DNA of 64,000 nucleotides from an uncultured Lactococcus sp. (GCF_934191625.1 NZ_CAKPUG010000001.1:620001-684000), one strand, 5' to 3'. Shown: positions 46,524-55,610, counted from the stretch's first letter. A program made the numbers and translations. Notes: generated by a model from the sequence alone, not told the origin.

Positions 46524-47006
46524 ATGCAAAGACAAAAACATATTGCGCTTTTGGAACGATGTGTGGAGATATCTCAAAATGCTCGCAATCATGGGAACAC
46601 TCCTTTTGGTGCACTTTTGACAGATGACAAGGGAAATATTCTCCTAGAACAAGAAAATATTGAGATTACAGAGCAGATTTGTACGGGACATGCGGAAACA
46701 AGCTTAGCCGCAAAAGCTTCAACTCTTTATACTAAAGAATTTTTGTGGCAGTGTAAGCTTTATACCACAGCTGAACCTTGCGCTATGTGTACCGGTGCGA
46801 TTTATTGGGGGAATATTGGAACTATTGTTTATGCATTAACTGAAAAACGTTTATTAGAATTAACAGGAGATAATGAACAAAATCCCACTTTTGATTTGCC
46901 CTCGCAAGAGATTATTGCCCGTGGACAAAAGCCTATACAGATTATTGGCCCTTTTCTAGAAGTGGAAGAAAAAGCTAGGAAAGTTCATGAAGGTTATTGG
47001 AAATAA
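46524..47006 (+). CDS. Nucleoside/guanine deaminase family protein
   Basis: A 160-residue cytidine-deaminase-fold enzyme. The zinc site is formed by GHAETSLAA (His, Glu proton shuttle) and AEPCAMCTGAIYW (two Cys). NTPFGALLTDDKG marks the substrate loop. Length and the AIYWGNIGTIVYAL segment fit guanine-deaminase-like proteins better than tRNA-specific TadA. GGAAGG precedes the ATG at 46524. Two acetyltransferase genes follow closely on the same strand. Confidence 0.85.
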   Translation: MQRQKHIALLERCVEISQNARNHGNTPFGALLTDDKGNILLEQENIEITEQICTGHAETSLAAKASTLYTKEFLWQCKLYTTAEPCAMCTGAIYWGNIGTIVYALTEKRLLELTGDNEQNPTFDLPSQEIIARGQKPIQIIGPFLEVEEKARKVHEGYWK

Positions 47007-47025
47007 AAGGTAAGGTGATTCTAAA

Positions 47026-47523
47026 ATGAAAATTAGAGCATTAGAAAGAACAGACTTAAAAAATATCCATATTATCAATAATGAAGCTAAAACTATGCAT
47101 CTATGGTTTCAAGAGCCATATGAATCTTTAGATGAACTAACTGCTCTATATGATAAGCATATTCATAGTATGGATGAGCGACGTTTTGTAGTGGATGTGG
47201 ATGGAGCTTTTGCAGGTATCGTAGAATTGATGGAGATTAACTTTATCCATCGTAGCTGCGAAATACAGCTCATTATTACAGAAGAATATTCGGGCCGAGG
47301 ATTGGCTCAAGAAGCATTTCACCTAGCTTTAGAGTATGCTTTTAAAGTATTAAACATGCATAAAGTTTATCTATGGGTTGATGTTGATAATGCTCCTGCT
47401 GTTCATATCTATGAAAAAGTGGGGTTCAAAATTGAGGGAACAATGAAAGAACACTTCTTTGCAGCTGGGAGTTACCACGACAGTCATTTTATGGGGCTTT
47501 TGAAAAAAGATTATTTAAAATAA
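47026..47523 (+). CDS. speG: Spermidine N1-acetyltransferase (SpeG-like)
   Basis: A 165-residue GNAT acetyltransferase. WFQEPYESLDELTALYDKHIH and ERRFVVDVDGAFAGIVEL agree closely with E. coli SpeG, as does the acetyl-CoA loop EEYSGRGLAQEAF. SpeG acetylates spermidine and spermine and so lowers polyamine toxicity. An AAGGTG site precedes the ATG. The gene sits 19 bases after the deaminase gene and 12 before another GNAT gene. Confidence 0.87.
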   Translation: MKIRALERTDLKNIHIINNEAKTMHLWFQEPYESLDELTALYDKHIHSMDERRFVVDVDGAFAGIVELMEINFIHRSCEIQLIITEEYSGRGLAQEAFHLALEYAFKVLNMHKVYLWVDVDNAPAVHIYEKVGFKIEGTMKEHFFAAGSYHDSHFMGLLKKDYLK

Positions 47524-47535
47524 AAAGGAGATAAA

Positions 47536-48024
47536 ATGACAAGTATTCGACCTGTACATCAGGCTGATTTAGAAGATATAGCACATATTAACGTAGACAA
47601 TTGGCAAACGACATATGAAAATCTCTTGCCACAATCCTATTTGAAAAGTTTAGAATATAGCACATTTCAGAGAAGGTGGGAGAAGTTTCTTAAAAAGCCT
47701 TCACAGCATATTCTCGTCAAAGAATTAGAAAATAAGGTTGCAGGCTTTATTGCTTTTTCAGAAAATAAAGATCAGAGCGATAATTTGTATATCGATTCCC
47801 TTCATATCTCACAAAAATTTCAAAGAAAAGGGATTGGAACTCAGTTGTTGTCACATGTGTTGCAGCAAGCAAATGAAGCACAAAAGACGGTTACCATTGC
47901 GATACTTAAAGATAATGAAAAGGCAAGAAGCCTTTATACAAAGTTAGGCGCTGTACATTTTAAAGATTTTTCGGATAAGTTTGAGGAGGTTACTACAGAG
48001 TCAGAACTTCTTATTTGGAAATAA
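47536..48024 (+). CDS. GNAT family N-acetyltransferase
   Basis: A 162-residue GNAT protein. The acetyl-CoA binding segment is SQKFQRKGIGTQLLSHVL (about 93-110) and the motif B region is NEKARSLYTKLGAVH. The substrate is unknown. AAAAGGAG precedes the ATG. Probably the last gene of a unit with the deaminase and speG-like genes. Confidence 0.85.
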   Translation: MTSIRPVHQADLEDIAHINVDNWQTTYENLLPQSYLKSLEYSTFQRRWEKFLKKPSQHILVKELENKVAGFIAFSENKDQSDNLYIDSLHISQKFQRKGIGTQLLSHVLQQANEAQKTVTIAILKDNEKARSLYTKLGAVHFKDFSDKFEEVTTESELLIWK

Positions 48025-48031
48025 GCTTATA

Positions 48032-48350
48032 ATGAGTTTAGAAAGAAGGTTTCTGTACTATCCTTACTCATCCCGATTAAAAAAATTATTCCCATCCTTT
48101 AGTTTTATCTTAAAAAAGATGATACAAAAGCTTTGTTTTTATTGATGGAAACAGCCTTGATGAGTGGAACTATTTTTTGTTCAACAGTAGAAATATTTAG
48201 CATTCTTAACGCCTTGACTTTAAGTTTTATGACCTTAACAAGATAGTATATGGAGATTTAAAGCCGATAACTCCAACAGATAAAATACTTACAATGATGT
48301 ACGCTTCGGTTAGTTTAGGCAACACGGCCTTTATATATCCCAAACAAAAA
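48032..48350 (+). pseudogene. Decayed two-TM potassium channel gene (two frameshifts)
   Basis: Reading ATG 48032 gives a basic N terminus up to the A-run at 48112-48117. Shifting frame there continues with DDTKALFLLMETALMSG, a first membrane helix, then a helix ending FSILNALTLSFMTLT. A second shift at about 48241-48246 gives VYGDLKPITPTDKILTMMY, which matches the selectivity-filter region (T-V-G-Y-G-D) and following TP motif of Ion_trans_2 channels. A stop (TAG 48244) interrupts the second frame. Assembly error is possible but would need two events. The only other content of 48025-48418 is the terminator at its end. Confidence 0.7.
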
Positions 48351-48368
48351 TACAAAGAAGAAATGTGC

Positions 48369-48404
48369 AAAAAAGCAGTTGTATATGACAACTGCTTTTT
48401 TTCT
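48369..48404. terminator. Bidirectional terminator before cfa
   Basis: AAAAGCAGTTG and CAACTGCTTTT with A and T tracts, between the pseudogene and the convergent cfa gene. Confidence 0.88.
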
Positions 48405-48422
48405 TTTAATATTAATAAATGT

Positions 48423-49616
48423 TTAATGATGTTGGAGCATGTATTGACGAGTCATTGGAAGGCCAGTACCTGAAGGGCCTTTTGTTAGAAGGTATTGAAC
48501 CACATCAATGTTTCCTGATTCAAAACTTGCAGCACAAGCTTGAAGATAAAGTGTCCACATGCGAGCAAATGGACGGCCCATTTCCTTTTCAACATCTACA
48601 AAAACCTTACTGTAGTTTTCGTTCCAGATTTCTAGTGTTTTTTGATAGTGACGGCGTAAAGGTTCTAGATCATCAAGTTGCAATTTCGCAGTCATAATGT
48701 GTTCAACGTTTTCAGCGATGTTTGGAATGTAGCCTCCTGGGAAGATATATTTTTCTATAAAAGGATCAACGCCAGCTCCACGATGTTGTCCAGTAATTCC
48801 ATGAATAAGAGCACGTGAATTTGGTTTCAAATAATCATAAACCTTTTGAAAATACATTTCTAAGTTTTCTTTACCCACATGCTCAAACATACCCACAGAG
48901 GTTACATAATCAAAGGCCCCTTCATTTAAATCGCGGTAATCTGTAAGAAAAACTTTTACTTTATCCTCTAGACCGAGTTTTTTCGCTTTATTTACGATAT
49001 AGTTGTATTGTTCTTCAGATAGTGTGACACCCACTGTCTCTAAACCGTATTCTTGGGCAGCAGTAAAGAGTAATGTTCCCCATCCACAACCGATATCTAA
49101 CAAGCGCCCGCCAGGTGTACTATTTAGCTTATCTAGGATATGATGAACTTTAGCAATTTGTGCTTGTTCAAGTGTCATATTCTCATTTTCAAAATAAGCA
49201 CAAGAATAAGTCATTGTGGGATCCAACCATTTTTTGTAAAAGTCGTTCCCAATGTCATAGTGCTGATGGATATCCTTTTTGGACTGCTTTTGAGAATGAT
49301 TGCCCAAAAGTTCAACAATGGATTTTCCAAAGCCTGATTGATTTGTTAAAAAGCTATCTGCTTTACGATAAGCGGAAGCGACAAGTTCTTGGATACTACC
49401 TTCAATTTCAATTTCATCGTGCATATAAGCTTCAGCAAGAACCAGAGTAGGCATGGATGCTAAATCGCTAAAAGCGAATTTCTTATTGAAAATAATGTGT
49501 ACTTGAGCTTCACCATCACCATATTTCTCTGATTTTCCATCCCAGTAAGTTACTTTTACTGGCATATCAAAGGCTGATGCAAGAGCCTTGTTTAATACTG
49601 TTTTTTCAAATACCAA
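48423..49616 (-). CDS. cfa: Cyclopropane-fatty-acyl-phospholipid synthase
   Basis: A 397-residue SAM-dependent enzyme that converts unsaturated acyl chains in membrane phospholipids to cyclopropane forms, a response to acid and stationary phase. The SAM motif is [21 protein letters not shown]. Other family parts are [24 protein letters not shown] by position 119-143 and FPGGYIPNI. The start is a TTG at 49616, preceded by AAGGGG. It has a consensus promoter. Confidence 0.96.
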   Translation of the reverse strand: MVFEKTVLNKALASAFDMPVKVTYWDGKSEKYGDGEAQVHIIFNKKFAFSDLASMPTLVLAEAYMHDEIEIEGSIQELVASAYRKADSFLTNQSGFGKSIVELLGNHSQKQSKKDIHQHYDIGNDFYKKWLDPTMTYSCAYFENENMTLEQAQIAKVHHILDKLNSTPGGRLLDIGCGWGTLLFTAAQEYGLETVGVTLSEEQYNYIVNKAKKLGLEDKVKVFLTDYRDLNEGAFDYVTSVGMFEHVGKENLEMYFQKVYDYLKPNSRALIHGITGQHRGAGVDPFIEKYIFPGGYIPNIAENVEHIMTAKLQLDDLEPLRRHYQKTLEIWNENYSKVFVDVEKEMGRPFARMWTLYLQACAASFESGNIDVVQYLLTKGPSGTGLPMTRQYMLQHH

Positions 49617-49651
49617 GTTATTTCCCCTTTTCTAACTTTGCTATAGATAAA

Positions 49652-49680
49652 ACTATACTCCGAGTTTTTTTGAAAGTCAA
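49652..49680 (-). promoter_or_regulatory. Promoter of cfa
   Basis: On the minus strand TTGACT (49680-49675) and TATAGT (49657-49652), 17 bases apart. Confidence 0.75.
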
Positions 49681-49756
49681 ATAGTTAAATTTCACAGTTA
49701 AATGAGGATGGGAACACATTCATATGAAGTTGTATTATGACTTCAAGTCTAGCAAG

Positions 49757-49765
49757 TGGTATAAT
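49757..49765 (+). promoter_or_regulatory. Extended -10 promoter of the DUF1294 gene
   Basis: TGGTATAAT. The leader to the gene start is about 95 bases. Confidence 0.6.
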
Positions 49766-49867
49766 GATAGCGTAAAGACACATTAAAAAATAAAAAACTT
49801 AAATTATCCGATGAACAAAGTAATTAACTATTGAAACTTAAGTATATTAAAAACAGAAAGATAGGCA

Positions 49868-50152
49868 ATGACAACAACAGGTATTATTTTTTTAACGACC
49901 CTCATTATTTGGAATTTTATTGTCTTTCTATTTTATGCTATTGATAAATACAAGGCAATGCATCAATTATGGAGGATTCCTGAGAAGATTCTTATTACCC
50001 AGTCAATATTGGGCGGCGGCTTAGGGGCCTTTCTTGGTGGTAAAATTTGTCATCATAAAACGCAAAAAACGTATTTCCTAGTTTCGTGGTACCTTGGCTT
50101 AGCTATTGATCTAATTTTAGTAGTTTTTATACTTAAAACTTTACTTAAATAG
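49868..50152 (+). CDS. DUF1294 family membrane protein
   Basis: A 94-residue protein with three membrane helices. YAIDKYKAMHQLWRIPEKIL, GGGLGAFLGGKICHHKTQK match the DUF1294 pattern (D-K near the first helix, WRIPE, GG..GA, HKT.K). Function unknown. GATAGG precedes the ATG. Followed after 32 bases by the immunity-like gene. Confidence 0.82.
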   Translation: MTTTGIIFLTTLIIWNFIVFLFYAIDKYKAMHQLWRIPEKILITQSILGGGLGAFLGGKICHHKTQKTYFLVSWYLGLAIDLILVVFILKTLLK

Positions 50153-50184
50153 GATAACTCAGCCTTTTCTAAAGGAGTAGATTT

Positions 50185-50484
50185 ATGAAAAAAATAAGGC
50201 TATCCACAAAAGAAAAAAAGATTTTAGATGATATTTATCGATTAATAATGGATGAGTCCTTAACGAATGAAGAACGAAAAGTACTGACTAAAGGGAAATT
50301 ATTGATAGAAGCTGGTGAGTATATTCCACAGGTATTGCAGCGCATACAAGCAAGCTTCACTTTGCTGGCATTAAATGGTAAGTTGTCACCAAATGCTAGT
50401 AAGTTTAGTCAAAAAATTTCTGAAAGACTCCATGAAATTTTACCTTTTGGAAGTATACCTCTAGGATTGCTTGGCCCTTTATGA
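50185..50484 (+). CDS. Bacteriocin immunity-like protein (enterocin A immunity family)
   Basis: A 99-residue, helix-rich cytoplasmic protein resembling the EntA_Immun family: a four-helix bundle with the pattern LDDIYRLIMDESLTNEER, KGKLLIEAGEYIPQVLQRI and a C-terminal tail. Such proteins protect against class IIa bacteriocins by binding the toxin-bound mannose PTS. No bacteriocin structural gene or transporter lies nearby, so it may be an orphan defence gene. An AAAGGAG site precedes the ATG. Confidence 0.68.
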   Translation: MKKIRLSTKEKKILDDIYRLIMDESLTNEERKVLTKGKLLIEAGEYIPQVLQRIQASFTLLALNGKLSPNASKFSQKISERLHEILPFGSIPLGLLGPL

Positions 50485-50517
50485 TTGAGAGGGGCTAGAA
50501 GAAGTAGGAAGTGAAAG

Positions 50518-50886
50518 ATGAGATTATGGCATGAAGATTTAATAGAGCACCTTCCACGGATGCAACTGTTGGGGCAACACCGAGAATGCTGTGCTTTGAG
50601 AGGTAAGGGATGGGGCAAGCCACACGCGACTGTAAATTATGTTTTTCATTACTCACCTTATAAATTATTTCAATATCATCAACGGGTCATAGAAGAAATG
50701 AAGCGAAGAGGGTACAAACCGGCTAAGGAATGGGAAAGTCCCTTGTACCGTGGCAACCATTGTTCAAGTTATGAGTCACTAGAGACTCAGCCTTTGTCTG
50801 TTCCGATTTATCCCGAGCATAATGTAGAATATTTGATAGAATGCCTGGATAACTTAAAGAATAAAAATGTGCTGATTGAACTGTAA
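50518..50886 (+). CDS. Pyrimidine-dimer DNA glycosylase-like protein (TIGR02328/Pyr_excise type)
   Basis: A 122-residue protein starting MRLWHEDLIEHLPRMQLLGQHRE, the typical start of a small family related to T4 endonuclease V (the N-terminal residues after Met, the conserved RxxLxGQHRE stretch). GKPHATVNYVFHYSPYKLFQYH is also conserved. Several members are annotated as pyrimidine dimer glycosylases; activity in this branch is not established. AGGAAG precedes the ATG. Confidence 0.8.
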   Translation: MRLWHEDLIEHLPRMQLLGQHRECCALRGKGWGKPHATVNYVFHYSPYKLFQYHQRVIEEMKRRGYKPAKEWESPLYRGNHCSSYESLETQPLSVPIYPEHNVEYLIECLDNLKNKNVLIEL

Positions 50887-50979
50887 ATATAAGAAGTTAT
50901 ATTATTAAAATTAAAAAAATAAGCACAAAAATTTTAGTATCTATTTAGTATCTATATGAAACTCAAGGAGGAAGAGAAA

Positions 50980-51348
50980 ATGGAAAATAAAAAAATGAGT
51001 TTAATAAAAGCAATAATGAGTGCCTTTTTGGGCAGTGTGGTTATTGTATTGTCTCTTTTTGGCTTTCAACTTTTTTGGAATACTAATCCATATTTTGATG
51101 GATTTCACGGTACCACAGCGGAGAACTGGAATCCTCAATTACTATTAGGCATGTTTGGGGTAACTGTAATTATTAGCATTATTTTGATTATAATTGGAAT
51201 TGTTGACCGTAAATCTTCGACAGAAAAAGTTAGCAGGCGTGCAGGTTTTTACTTTATCTTAGGGGGGCTATTTGGTTTAATTCCATTTTTAGGTTTTATT
51301 GGAGGAATATTAACTTGGATTGGAAGTAGTGTGAGCGCACAGGATTAA
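50980..51348 (+). CDS. Membrane protein, unknown function
   Basis: A 122-residue protein with a first helix (about 13-32), an extracellular loop with aromatic residues (NTNPYFDGFHGTTAENW), two central helices (about 55-80) and a C-terminal glycine-rich helix (about 90-118; FYFILGGLFGLIPFLGFIGGIL). I recognise no family. The start at 50980 follows AAGGAGGAAG at a good distance; the ATG at 50956 precedes that site. Confidence 0.7.
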   Translation: MENKKMSLIKAIMSAFLGSVVIVLSLFGFQLFWNTNPYFDGFHGTTAENWNPQLLLGMFGVTVIISIILIIIGIVDRKSSTEKVSRRAGFYFILGGLFGLIPFLGFIGGILTWIGSSVSAQD

Positions 51349-51402
51349 CCATAGCATTCACAGGTATTTATTAAATAGAAGTTGTGAAAGGAATGAATTA
51401 AA

Positions 51403-51795
51403 ATGAAAAAAGCACAATCATTTGAAACCTACTTTAATGACAGTGACTTAGATTTAGAAAAACTTGAGAGAATGCGACTTACACGCGATTTAGTTCATGA
51501 TATCTATCCGGAAGTACAAGAGCGTGTTTCTTATGCAATGCCAGGTTTTTATCCAAAAGAGGCTAAGAAAGCAACGCACCAACTCTTTTTGATAATGGCT
51601 AATAAGAATTGGTTAGGCATTTACGGAACACAAGGGATGGAAGAAAGTGATTTTTCTGATTTTGCTGATTACAAACTTGAATTTGGAAAAGGATCACTTA
51701 AAATTCCTTATGATATGCCGGAACTTAAATACAAAAAGTTACTTCAGCTCATAATGAATTTCAATGCCCAGAAAAATGGATTTGATATTTCTTAA
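51403..51795 (+). CDS. DUF1801 family protein
   Basis: A 130-residue soluble protein of the YdhG/DUF1801 type: ERVSYAMPGFYP near residue 42, then LFLIMANKNWLGIYG and LEFGKGSLKIPYD, which is the family's conserved core. The function is unknown; the fold is related to iron-chaperone frataxin-like proteins. AAAGGA precedes the ATG. Confidence 0.8.
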   Translation: MKKAQSFETYFNDSDLDLEKLERMRLTRDLVHDIYPEVQERVSYAMPGFYPKEAKKATHQLFLIMANKNWLGIYGTQGMEESDFSDFADYKLEFGKGSLKIPYDMPELKYKKLLQLIMNFNAQKNGFDIS

Positions 51796-51916
51796 ATGCA
51801 AAGGTATTTCCGGATACTCCATAGCTATACGGATGTTTGAATTTATTAAATAAAAATAGGATTAAAAAAGAGCAACTTTAAGTGTTCAGACGTATTAAAA
51901 TAGATTGGAAAAACTC

Positions 51917-52084
51917 ATGAAATTTATTATTTATAGTTGCGAAATACTAGCAATAATTTTATTATACTTATTTGCACCACTAAGCCTTTTACTGAAAATT
52001 ATAGGTTTTGTCATAATTATTTGCATCTCACAGTACGCCCTTTCAATGTTAAAAAATAATGAAATGAACGATACCCTTTCTTAA
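51917..52084 (+). CDS. Putative small membrane peptide (55 residues)
   Basis: ATG 51917 opens a 55-codon frame: MKFIIYSCEILAIILLYLFA, a polar turn, then LLKIIGFVIIICISQYAL and a polar end NEMNDTLS. Two hydrophobic helices make it a plausible membrane peptide. The upstream TTGGAA is a weak SD. The call is uncertain. The gap 51796-51916 before it holds nothing recognisable. Confidence 0.4.
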   Translation: MKFIIYSCEILAIILLYLFAPLSLLLKIIGFVIIICISQYALSMLKNNEMNDTLS

Positions 52085-52158
52085 AGGTTTCGGTCGGCTA
52101 TCCCACCAGTTTTTCACTGTAATGTGATTAACACTTCAAATAAAAGGAATACTAATTC

Positions 52159-52350
52159 ATGACTAAAAAGCATATTAATTTATTGATCACATTAATATCA
52201 CTTATTGCTATTGCAATAAATTTTATATTTTATAACAGCAATCCTTACGTATCTCTAGTAATAGCTTTGGTTTTAATGTTTAATCTTTATTTCTCATTAC
52301 CTAGAAGAGCAAAAAATCAGGGGCCTCAACAAACAAAAGAGACTGATTAG
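52159..52350 (+). CDS. Small membrane protein (63 residues)
   Basis: Two helices (LLITLISLIAIAINFIFY and VSLVIALVLMFNLYFSL) and a polar Gln/Lys-rich tail. AAAAGGAA lies 9 bases before the ATG. It resembles the preceding 55-residue frame in layout but not clearly in sequence. No family recognised. The spacer 52351-52602 holds the promoter of xpaC and nothing else visible. Confidence 0.5.
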   Translation: MTKKHINLLITLISLIAIAINFIFYNSNPYVSLVIALVLMFNLYFSLPRRAKNQGPQQTKETD

Positions 52351-52518
52351 AACATTATCCTACTATCATACAACGCACTCCTATATATCCCTACCTTATT
52401 AAATTTTATGATTGAATGAGAGAAAAAGTCTTCAATTCTTGAGCACATAAACTTACGATAAGCACTCTTATCTCAAATTAGAAATCATACGAAAGTCTGA
52501 AAAGTTTCCTGCAGAATA

Positions 52519-52547
52519 TGATAAAATTAAAGTATAGCCAGTTGGCT
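52519..52547 (+). promoter_or_regulatory. Extended -10 promoter and small hairpin upstream of xpaC
   Basis: TGATAAAAT (52519-52527) followed at 52536-52547 by AGCCA-GT-TGGCT, which would sit at the 5' end of the mRNA. Confidence 0.5.
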
Positions 52548-52602
52548 GATGAAATAAGTAAAGAAAGCTTGTTATAACAGGAAACAAGAATGGAGGCTAA
52601 AA

Positions 52603-53181
52603 ATGCATATGACTGAAATGATGATGGGTGGGATGCATGGATTTATACGGATAATTCTACTTCTACTAGTGGCACTTTGGCTGATAAGCTTAATGAGAAA
52701 TAAATCAAATAAAAAGAATAAAGCAGTAAAAAAACCACCACGTAAAGAAAATATACAACGTTATCAAGAAGCAGGGCTTTCTGAGAGTGATATTGAAATT
52801 TTTCGTGAGACTTTAGCAGATGCTAAAGAAAACATTGAAAAGTGGGAAGCAAACACAAAGAAAAATGATGAGCTAGAGGTTGTTGAATCTGTCACAGGTG
52901 GCCTAGAAGCAAGTAAGCTCCTCTTTAAATATATCGTGCAAAATCCAACACAATTGACAAAACAGAATGATTTCCTCTATAAGGACTTGCCAAATATGGT
53001 GAAATTAACAGAAAAATATCTGGAAATGCAAAAGCAATCTGTTAAATCTGAAGATGTTAGCCGTGATATGGATGAAACATTGCTTCTGATTAAGACCTTG
53101 GCGATGAATATCTCGAAAAACTATCATGAAATTTTGATGGATGATGTCAATGTTATTAAGCATGAAGTAAAGTTTGATTAA
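52603..53181 (+). CDS. XpaC-like membrane protein
   Basis: A 192-residue protein with one N-terminal helix (IRIILLLLVALWLISLM), a basic linker (KSNKKNKAVKKPPRKE) and a helical cytoplasmic domain, as in the XpaC family named from 5-bromo-4-chloroindolyl phosphate hydrolysis. The catalytic claim behind the name is weak. In Bacilli it is regularly paired with a TelA/YaaN protein, as here, 9 bases downstream. The pair is linked to resistance against toxic anions and wall-active peptides. TGGAGG precedes the ATG. Confidence 0.83.
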   Translation: MHMTEMMMGGMHGFIRIILLLLVALWLISLMRNKSNKKNKAVKKPPRKENIQRYQEAGLSESDIEIFRETLADAKENIEKWEANTKKNDELEVVESVTGGLEASKLLFKYIVQNPTQLTKQNDFLYKDLPNMVKLTEKYLEMQKQSVKSEDVSRDMDETLLLIKTLAMNISKNYHEILMDDVNVIKHEVKFD

Positions 53182-53190
53182 GGAGTGAGA

Positions 53191-54363
53191 ATGGAAAACC
53201 CTATTTTAGATGAATTAATTAATGATGATAAAGTCGTGAAAGAAGCAGAAGCCCTTTCGGAAACCCAAAAGACAGAACTTGTCGATATGCATCAAAGGGC
53301 CTCTTTGCGTGCGATAGATGCCTTAAGCCCAGAAGAGCGTGAAAAAGCCAAAGAGTTGGCGAAACAACTTGATGAGAACAGTTCACAGTCTGTAATTGCT
53401 TATGGAGCAAATGCGCAAGATAAAATATCCGCCTTTTCACAAAGTGTTTTGGATAAAGTCCAGGCACAGGATCTAGGTGAGGTTGGTGGGTCTTTGACTG
53501 ATTTGATGTACAATCTCCAACAAGCAAATCCAAATGAACTTGTTGCTGAAAACAAAAGTGTTTTCCAAAAAATGTTTGGAAAAGTTAAAAAGTCGATCTT
53601 TGAAGTTACCCAAAAATATCAAAAAATTGGAGCTGGTATTGATAAAATTTCGGCTAAACTCAACAATGAGCAACAAGGACTTCTTCAAGATAATGAGATG
53701 CTTGACAAGCTTTACGATGAGAACCTTAACTATTTTAAAGCACTTAATGTTTACATTGCTGGAGCAGAGTTTAAGATTGAAGAGTTGGAACAAGAAATTC
53801 TTCCGGCAGCACGTCAAGAAGCACAAGGTGCTGGTGATGACGGAGCATTAGCTGTGCAAAAAGTTAGTGATCTAGAAGCTTATAAAAATCGTTTAGATAA
53901 GCGTGCCCATGACTTACGTTTGGCACGTCAATTAACGATTCAGCAAGCGCCACAAATCCGCTTGATTCAAAATACAAACCAAGAGCTTGCAGAAAAAATT
54001 CAGACATCCATCAATACAGCAATTCCTTTGTGGAAAAACCAAGTTGCAATAGCTTTGACTCTCTTGAAGCAAAAAGATGCTTTAGCGAGTCAACGTATTG
54101 TTTCAGAAACAACGAATGATCTTTTACGTAAGAATTCTGAAATGCTTAAATCCTCAACAATTGAAGCAGCAGAAGAAAATGAACGTGGTCTTATTGATGT
54201 AGAAACATTAAAAGTTACACAACAAAATCTTATTGATACAATTCAAGAAACAATGCGTATCCAATCTGACGGACGTCAAAAACGTCAACAAACGGAGCAG
54301 GAATTGGTCAAAATGGAAGATGAGATCAAGCAAAAATTGCTGGAGCTTTCTAATAAAAAATAA
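53191..54363 (+). CDS. TelA/YaaN family toxic-anion/envelope-stress protein
   Basis: A 390-residue, almost wholly helical cytoplasmic protein of the TelA (KlaA/YaaN/YceH) family. Long coiled coils run through most of it (about 130-200 and 290-385). IQQAPQIRLIQNTNQELAEKIQ and SINTAIPLWKNQ are characteristic. AGGAG lies 5 bases before the ATG at 53191. Operon with xpaC. Reported for family members: tellurite and nisin resistance; the mechanism is unknown. Confidence 0.9.
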   Translation: MENPILDELINDDKVVKEAEALSETQKTELVDMHQRASLRAIDALSPEEREKAKELAKQLDENSSQSVIAYGANAQDKISAFSQSVLDKVQAQDLGEVGGSLTDLMYNLQQANPNELVAENKSVFQKMFGKVKKSIFEVTQKYQKIGAGIDKISAKLNNEQQGLLQDNEMLDKLYDENLNYFKALNVYIAGAEFKIEELEQEILPAARQEAQGAGDDGALAVQKVSDLEAYKNRLDKRAHDLRLARQLTIQQAPQIRLIQNTNQELAEKIQTSINTAIPLWKNQVAIALTLLKQKDALASQRIVSETTNDLLRKNSEMLKSSTIEAAEENERGLIDVETLKVTQQNLIDTIQETMRIQSDGRQKRQQTEQELVKMEDEIKQKLLELSNKK

Positions 54364-54366
54364 GTG

Positions 54367-54424
54367 AAAAGTCAAGTATTGATATATACCAATTCTTGAC
54401 TTTTTTAGTGCCTAGTGTTAAAAT
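54367..54424 (+). promoter_or_regulatory. Terminator of telA overlapping the nagA promoter
   Basis: AAAAGTCAAG (54367-54376) and CTTGACTTTT (54395-54404) form the terminator. The TTGACT inside the right arm (54396-54401) is also the nagA -35 box, with TAAAAT at 54419-54424 (17-base spacer, TGT extension). Confidence 0.8.
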
Positions 54425-54458
54425 GTTGGAGAATACAAAGTATCGGAGGAACCCTTTT

Positions 54459-55610
54459 ATGACTTACTATATTAAAGCAGACAAATTTTTCTATCCTTAT
54501 GAAGTGAAAACAGGTGGTTTCCTGCAAGTCACAGATGGTAAATTTGGAAAGTGGATGGCAGAAGCACCAGCTGGAGCTGAGATTCTTGATTACTCAGGCC
54601 AATCCATCGCTCCTGGACTGGTTGACACACACATTCACGGTTTTGGCGGAGCAGATACTAATGATCGTAAAATCGAAGGCATCGTCCAAACAATGAGTGA
54701 AGGACTTTTGGCAGCAGGTGTTACAAGTTTCTTCCCAACAGCTGTAACTGCAAGTCATGAAGAATTGTTAGAAGTCGCTGACGAAATTGGGTCAAATGTG
54801 GATAAAGCAGCAGGAGCAAAAATTCGTGGTCTTTTCTTTGAAGGTCCTTACTTCACAGAAGAATTTAAAGGTGCTCAAAACCCTAAATATATGCGTGATC
54901 CATCATATAGCGAACTTGCTGAATATGGAAAAGCAGCTAAAGGTTTACCAATCAAAATTGGTATTGCACCAGAACGTGAAGGTTCAACTGCCTTTGTTAA
55001 AGAAGCGGTGGAACATGGCTTTACAATTGCTCTTGGTCACTCAAATGCAACTTATGCCGATGCAGTAGCAGCTGTTCAAGCGGGAGCTTCAATGTGGGTA
55101 CATGCTTTTAATGGCATGCGTGGTCTTAACCACCGTGAGCCTGGTATGGTTGGCGCGGTCTTCAACCTACCAAATACTTATGCAGAGTTGATTTGTGACG
55201 GCTTCCACGTACGTCCAGAAGCATGCCAAATTTTGATGCGCGAAAAAGGTACAGACCATGTCGTATTAATTACCGATTCAATGCGTGCTGCTGGCTTAAG
55301 CGATGGTGAATATTATCTTGGTGAATTCCCAGTAATCGTTAAAGATGGAGCTGCACGTTTGAAAGATGGGGGCAATCTCGCTGGGTCAATCCTTTTACTT
55401 AAAGATGCAGTGAAAAACGTTGTAGATTGGCAAATTGCAACACCAGCTGAAGCTGTCAAAATGGCTTCTTTGAATGCTGCTAAATCTACAAAGATTGATG
55501 ATGTATGTGGACAAATTAAAGAAGGCTTAGAGGCAGACTTTATTGTACTTGATGACCATCTTGAGCTTGTAGCCACTTACCTTGATGGTGAAAAACGTTA
55601 CCAAGCCTAA
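54459..55610 (+). CDS. nagA: N-acetylglucosamine-6-phosphate deacetylase
   Basis: A 383-residue amidohydrolase that makes glucosamine-6-phosphate from GlcNAc-6-phosphate in amino-sugar and wall recycling. Metal and active-site parts are DTHIHGFGG, FEGPY, LGHSNATYADA, HAFNGM, CDGFHVRPEA and ITDSMRAAG (catalytic Asp). The start at 54459 follows CGGAGGA. The frame extending to 54396 would begin in the -35 box. Terminator after the gene. Confidence 0.95.
   Translation: MTYYIKADKFFYPYEVKTGGFLQVTDGKFGKWMAEAPAGAEILDYSGQSIAPGLVDTHIHGFGGADTNDRKIEGIVQTMSEGLLAAGVTSFFPTAVTASHEELLEVADEIGSNVDKAAGAKIRGLFFEGPYFTEEFKGAQNPKYMRDPSYSELAEYGKAAKGLPIKIGIAPEREGSTAFVKEAVEHGFTIALGHSNATYADAVAAVQAGASMWVHAFNGMRGLNHREPGMVGAVFNLPNTYAELICDGFHVRPEACQILMREKGTDHVVLITDSMRAAGLSDGEYYLGEFPVIVKDGAARLKDGGNLAGSILLLKDAVKNVVDWQIATPAEAVKMASLNAAKSTKIDDVCGQIKEGLEADFIVLDDHLELVATYLDGEKRYQA

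Noticed and set aside
54396..54458. Longer N terminus for nagA
   Set aside because: It would begin inside the -35 box of the predicted nagA promoter; a strong SD supports the start at 54459.
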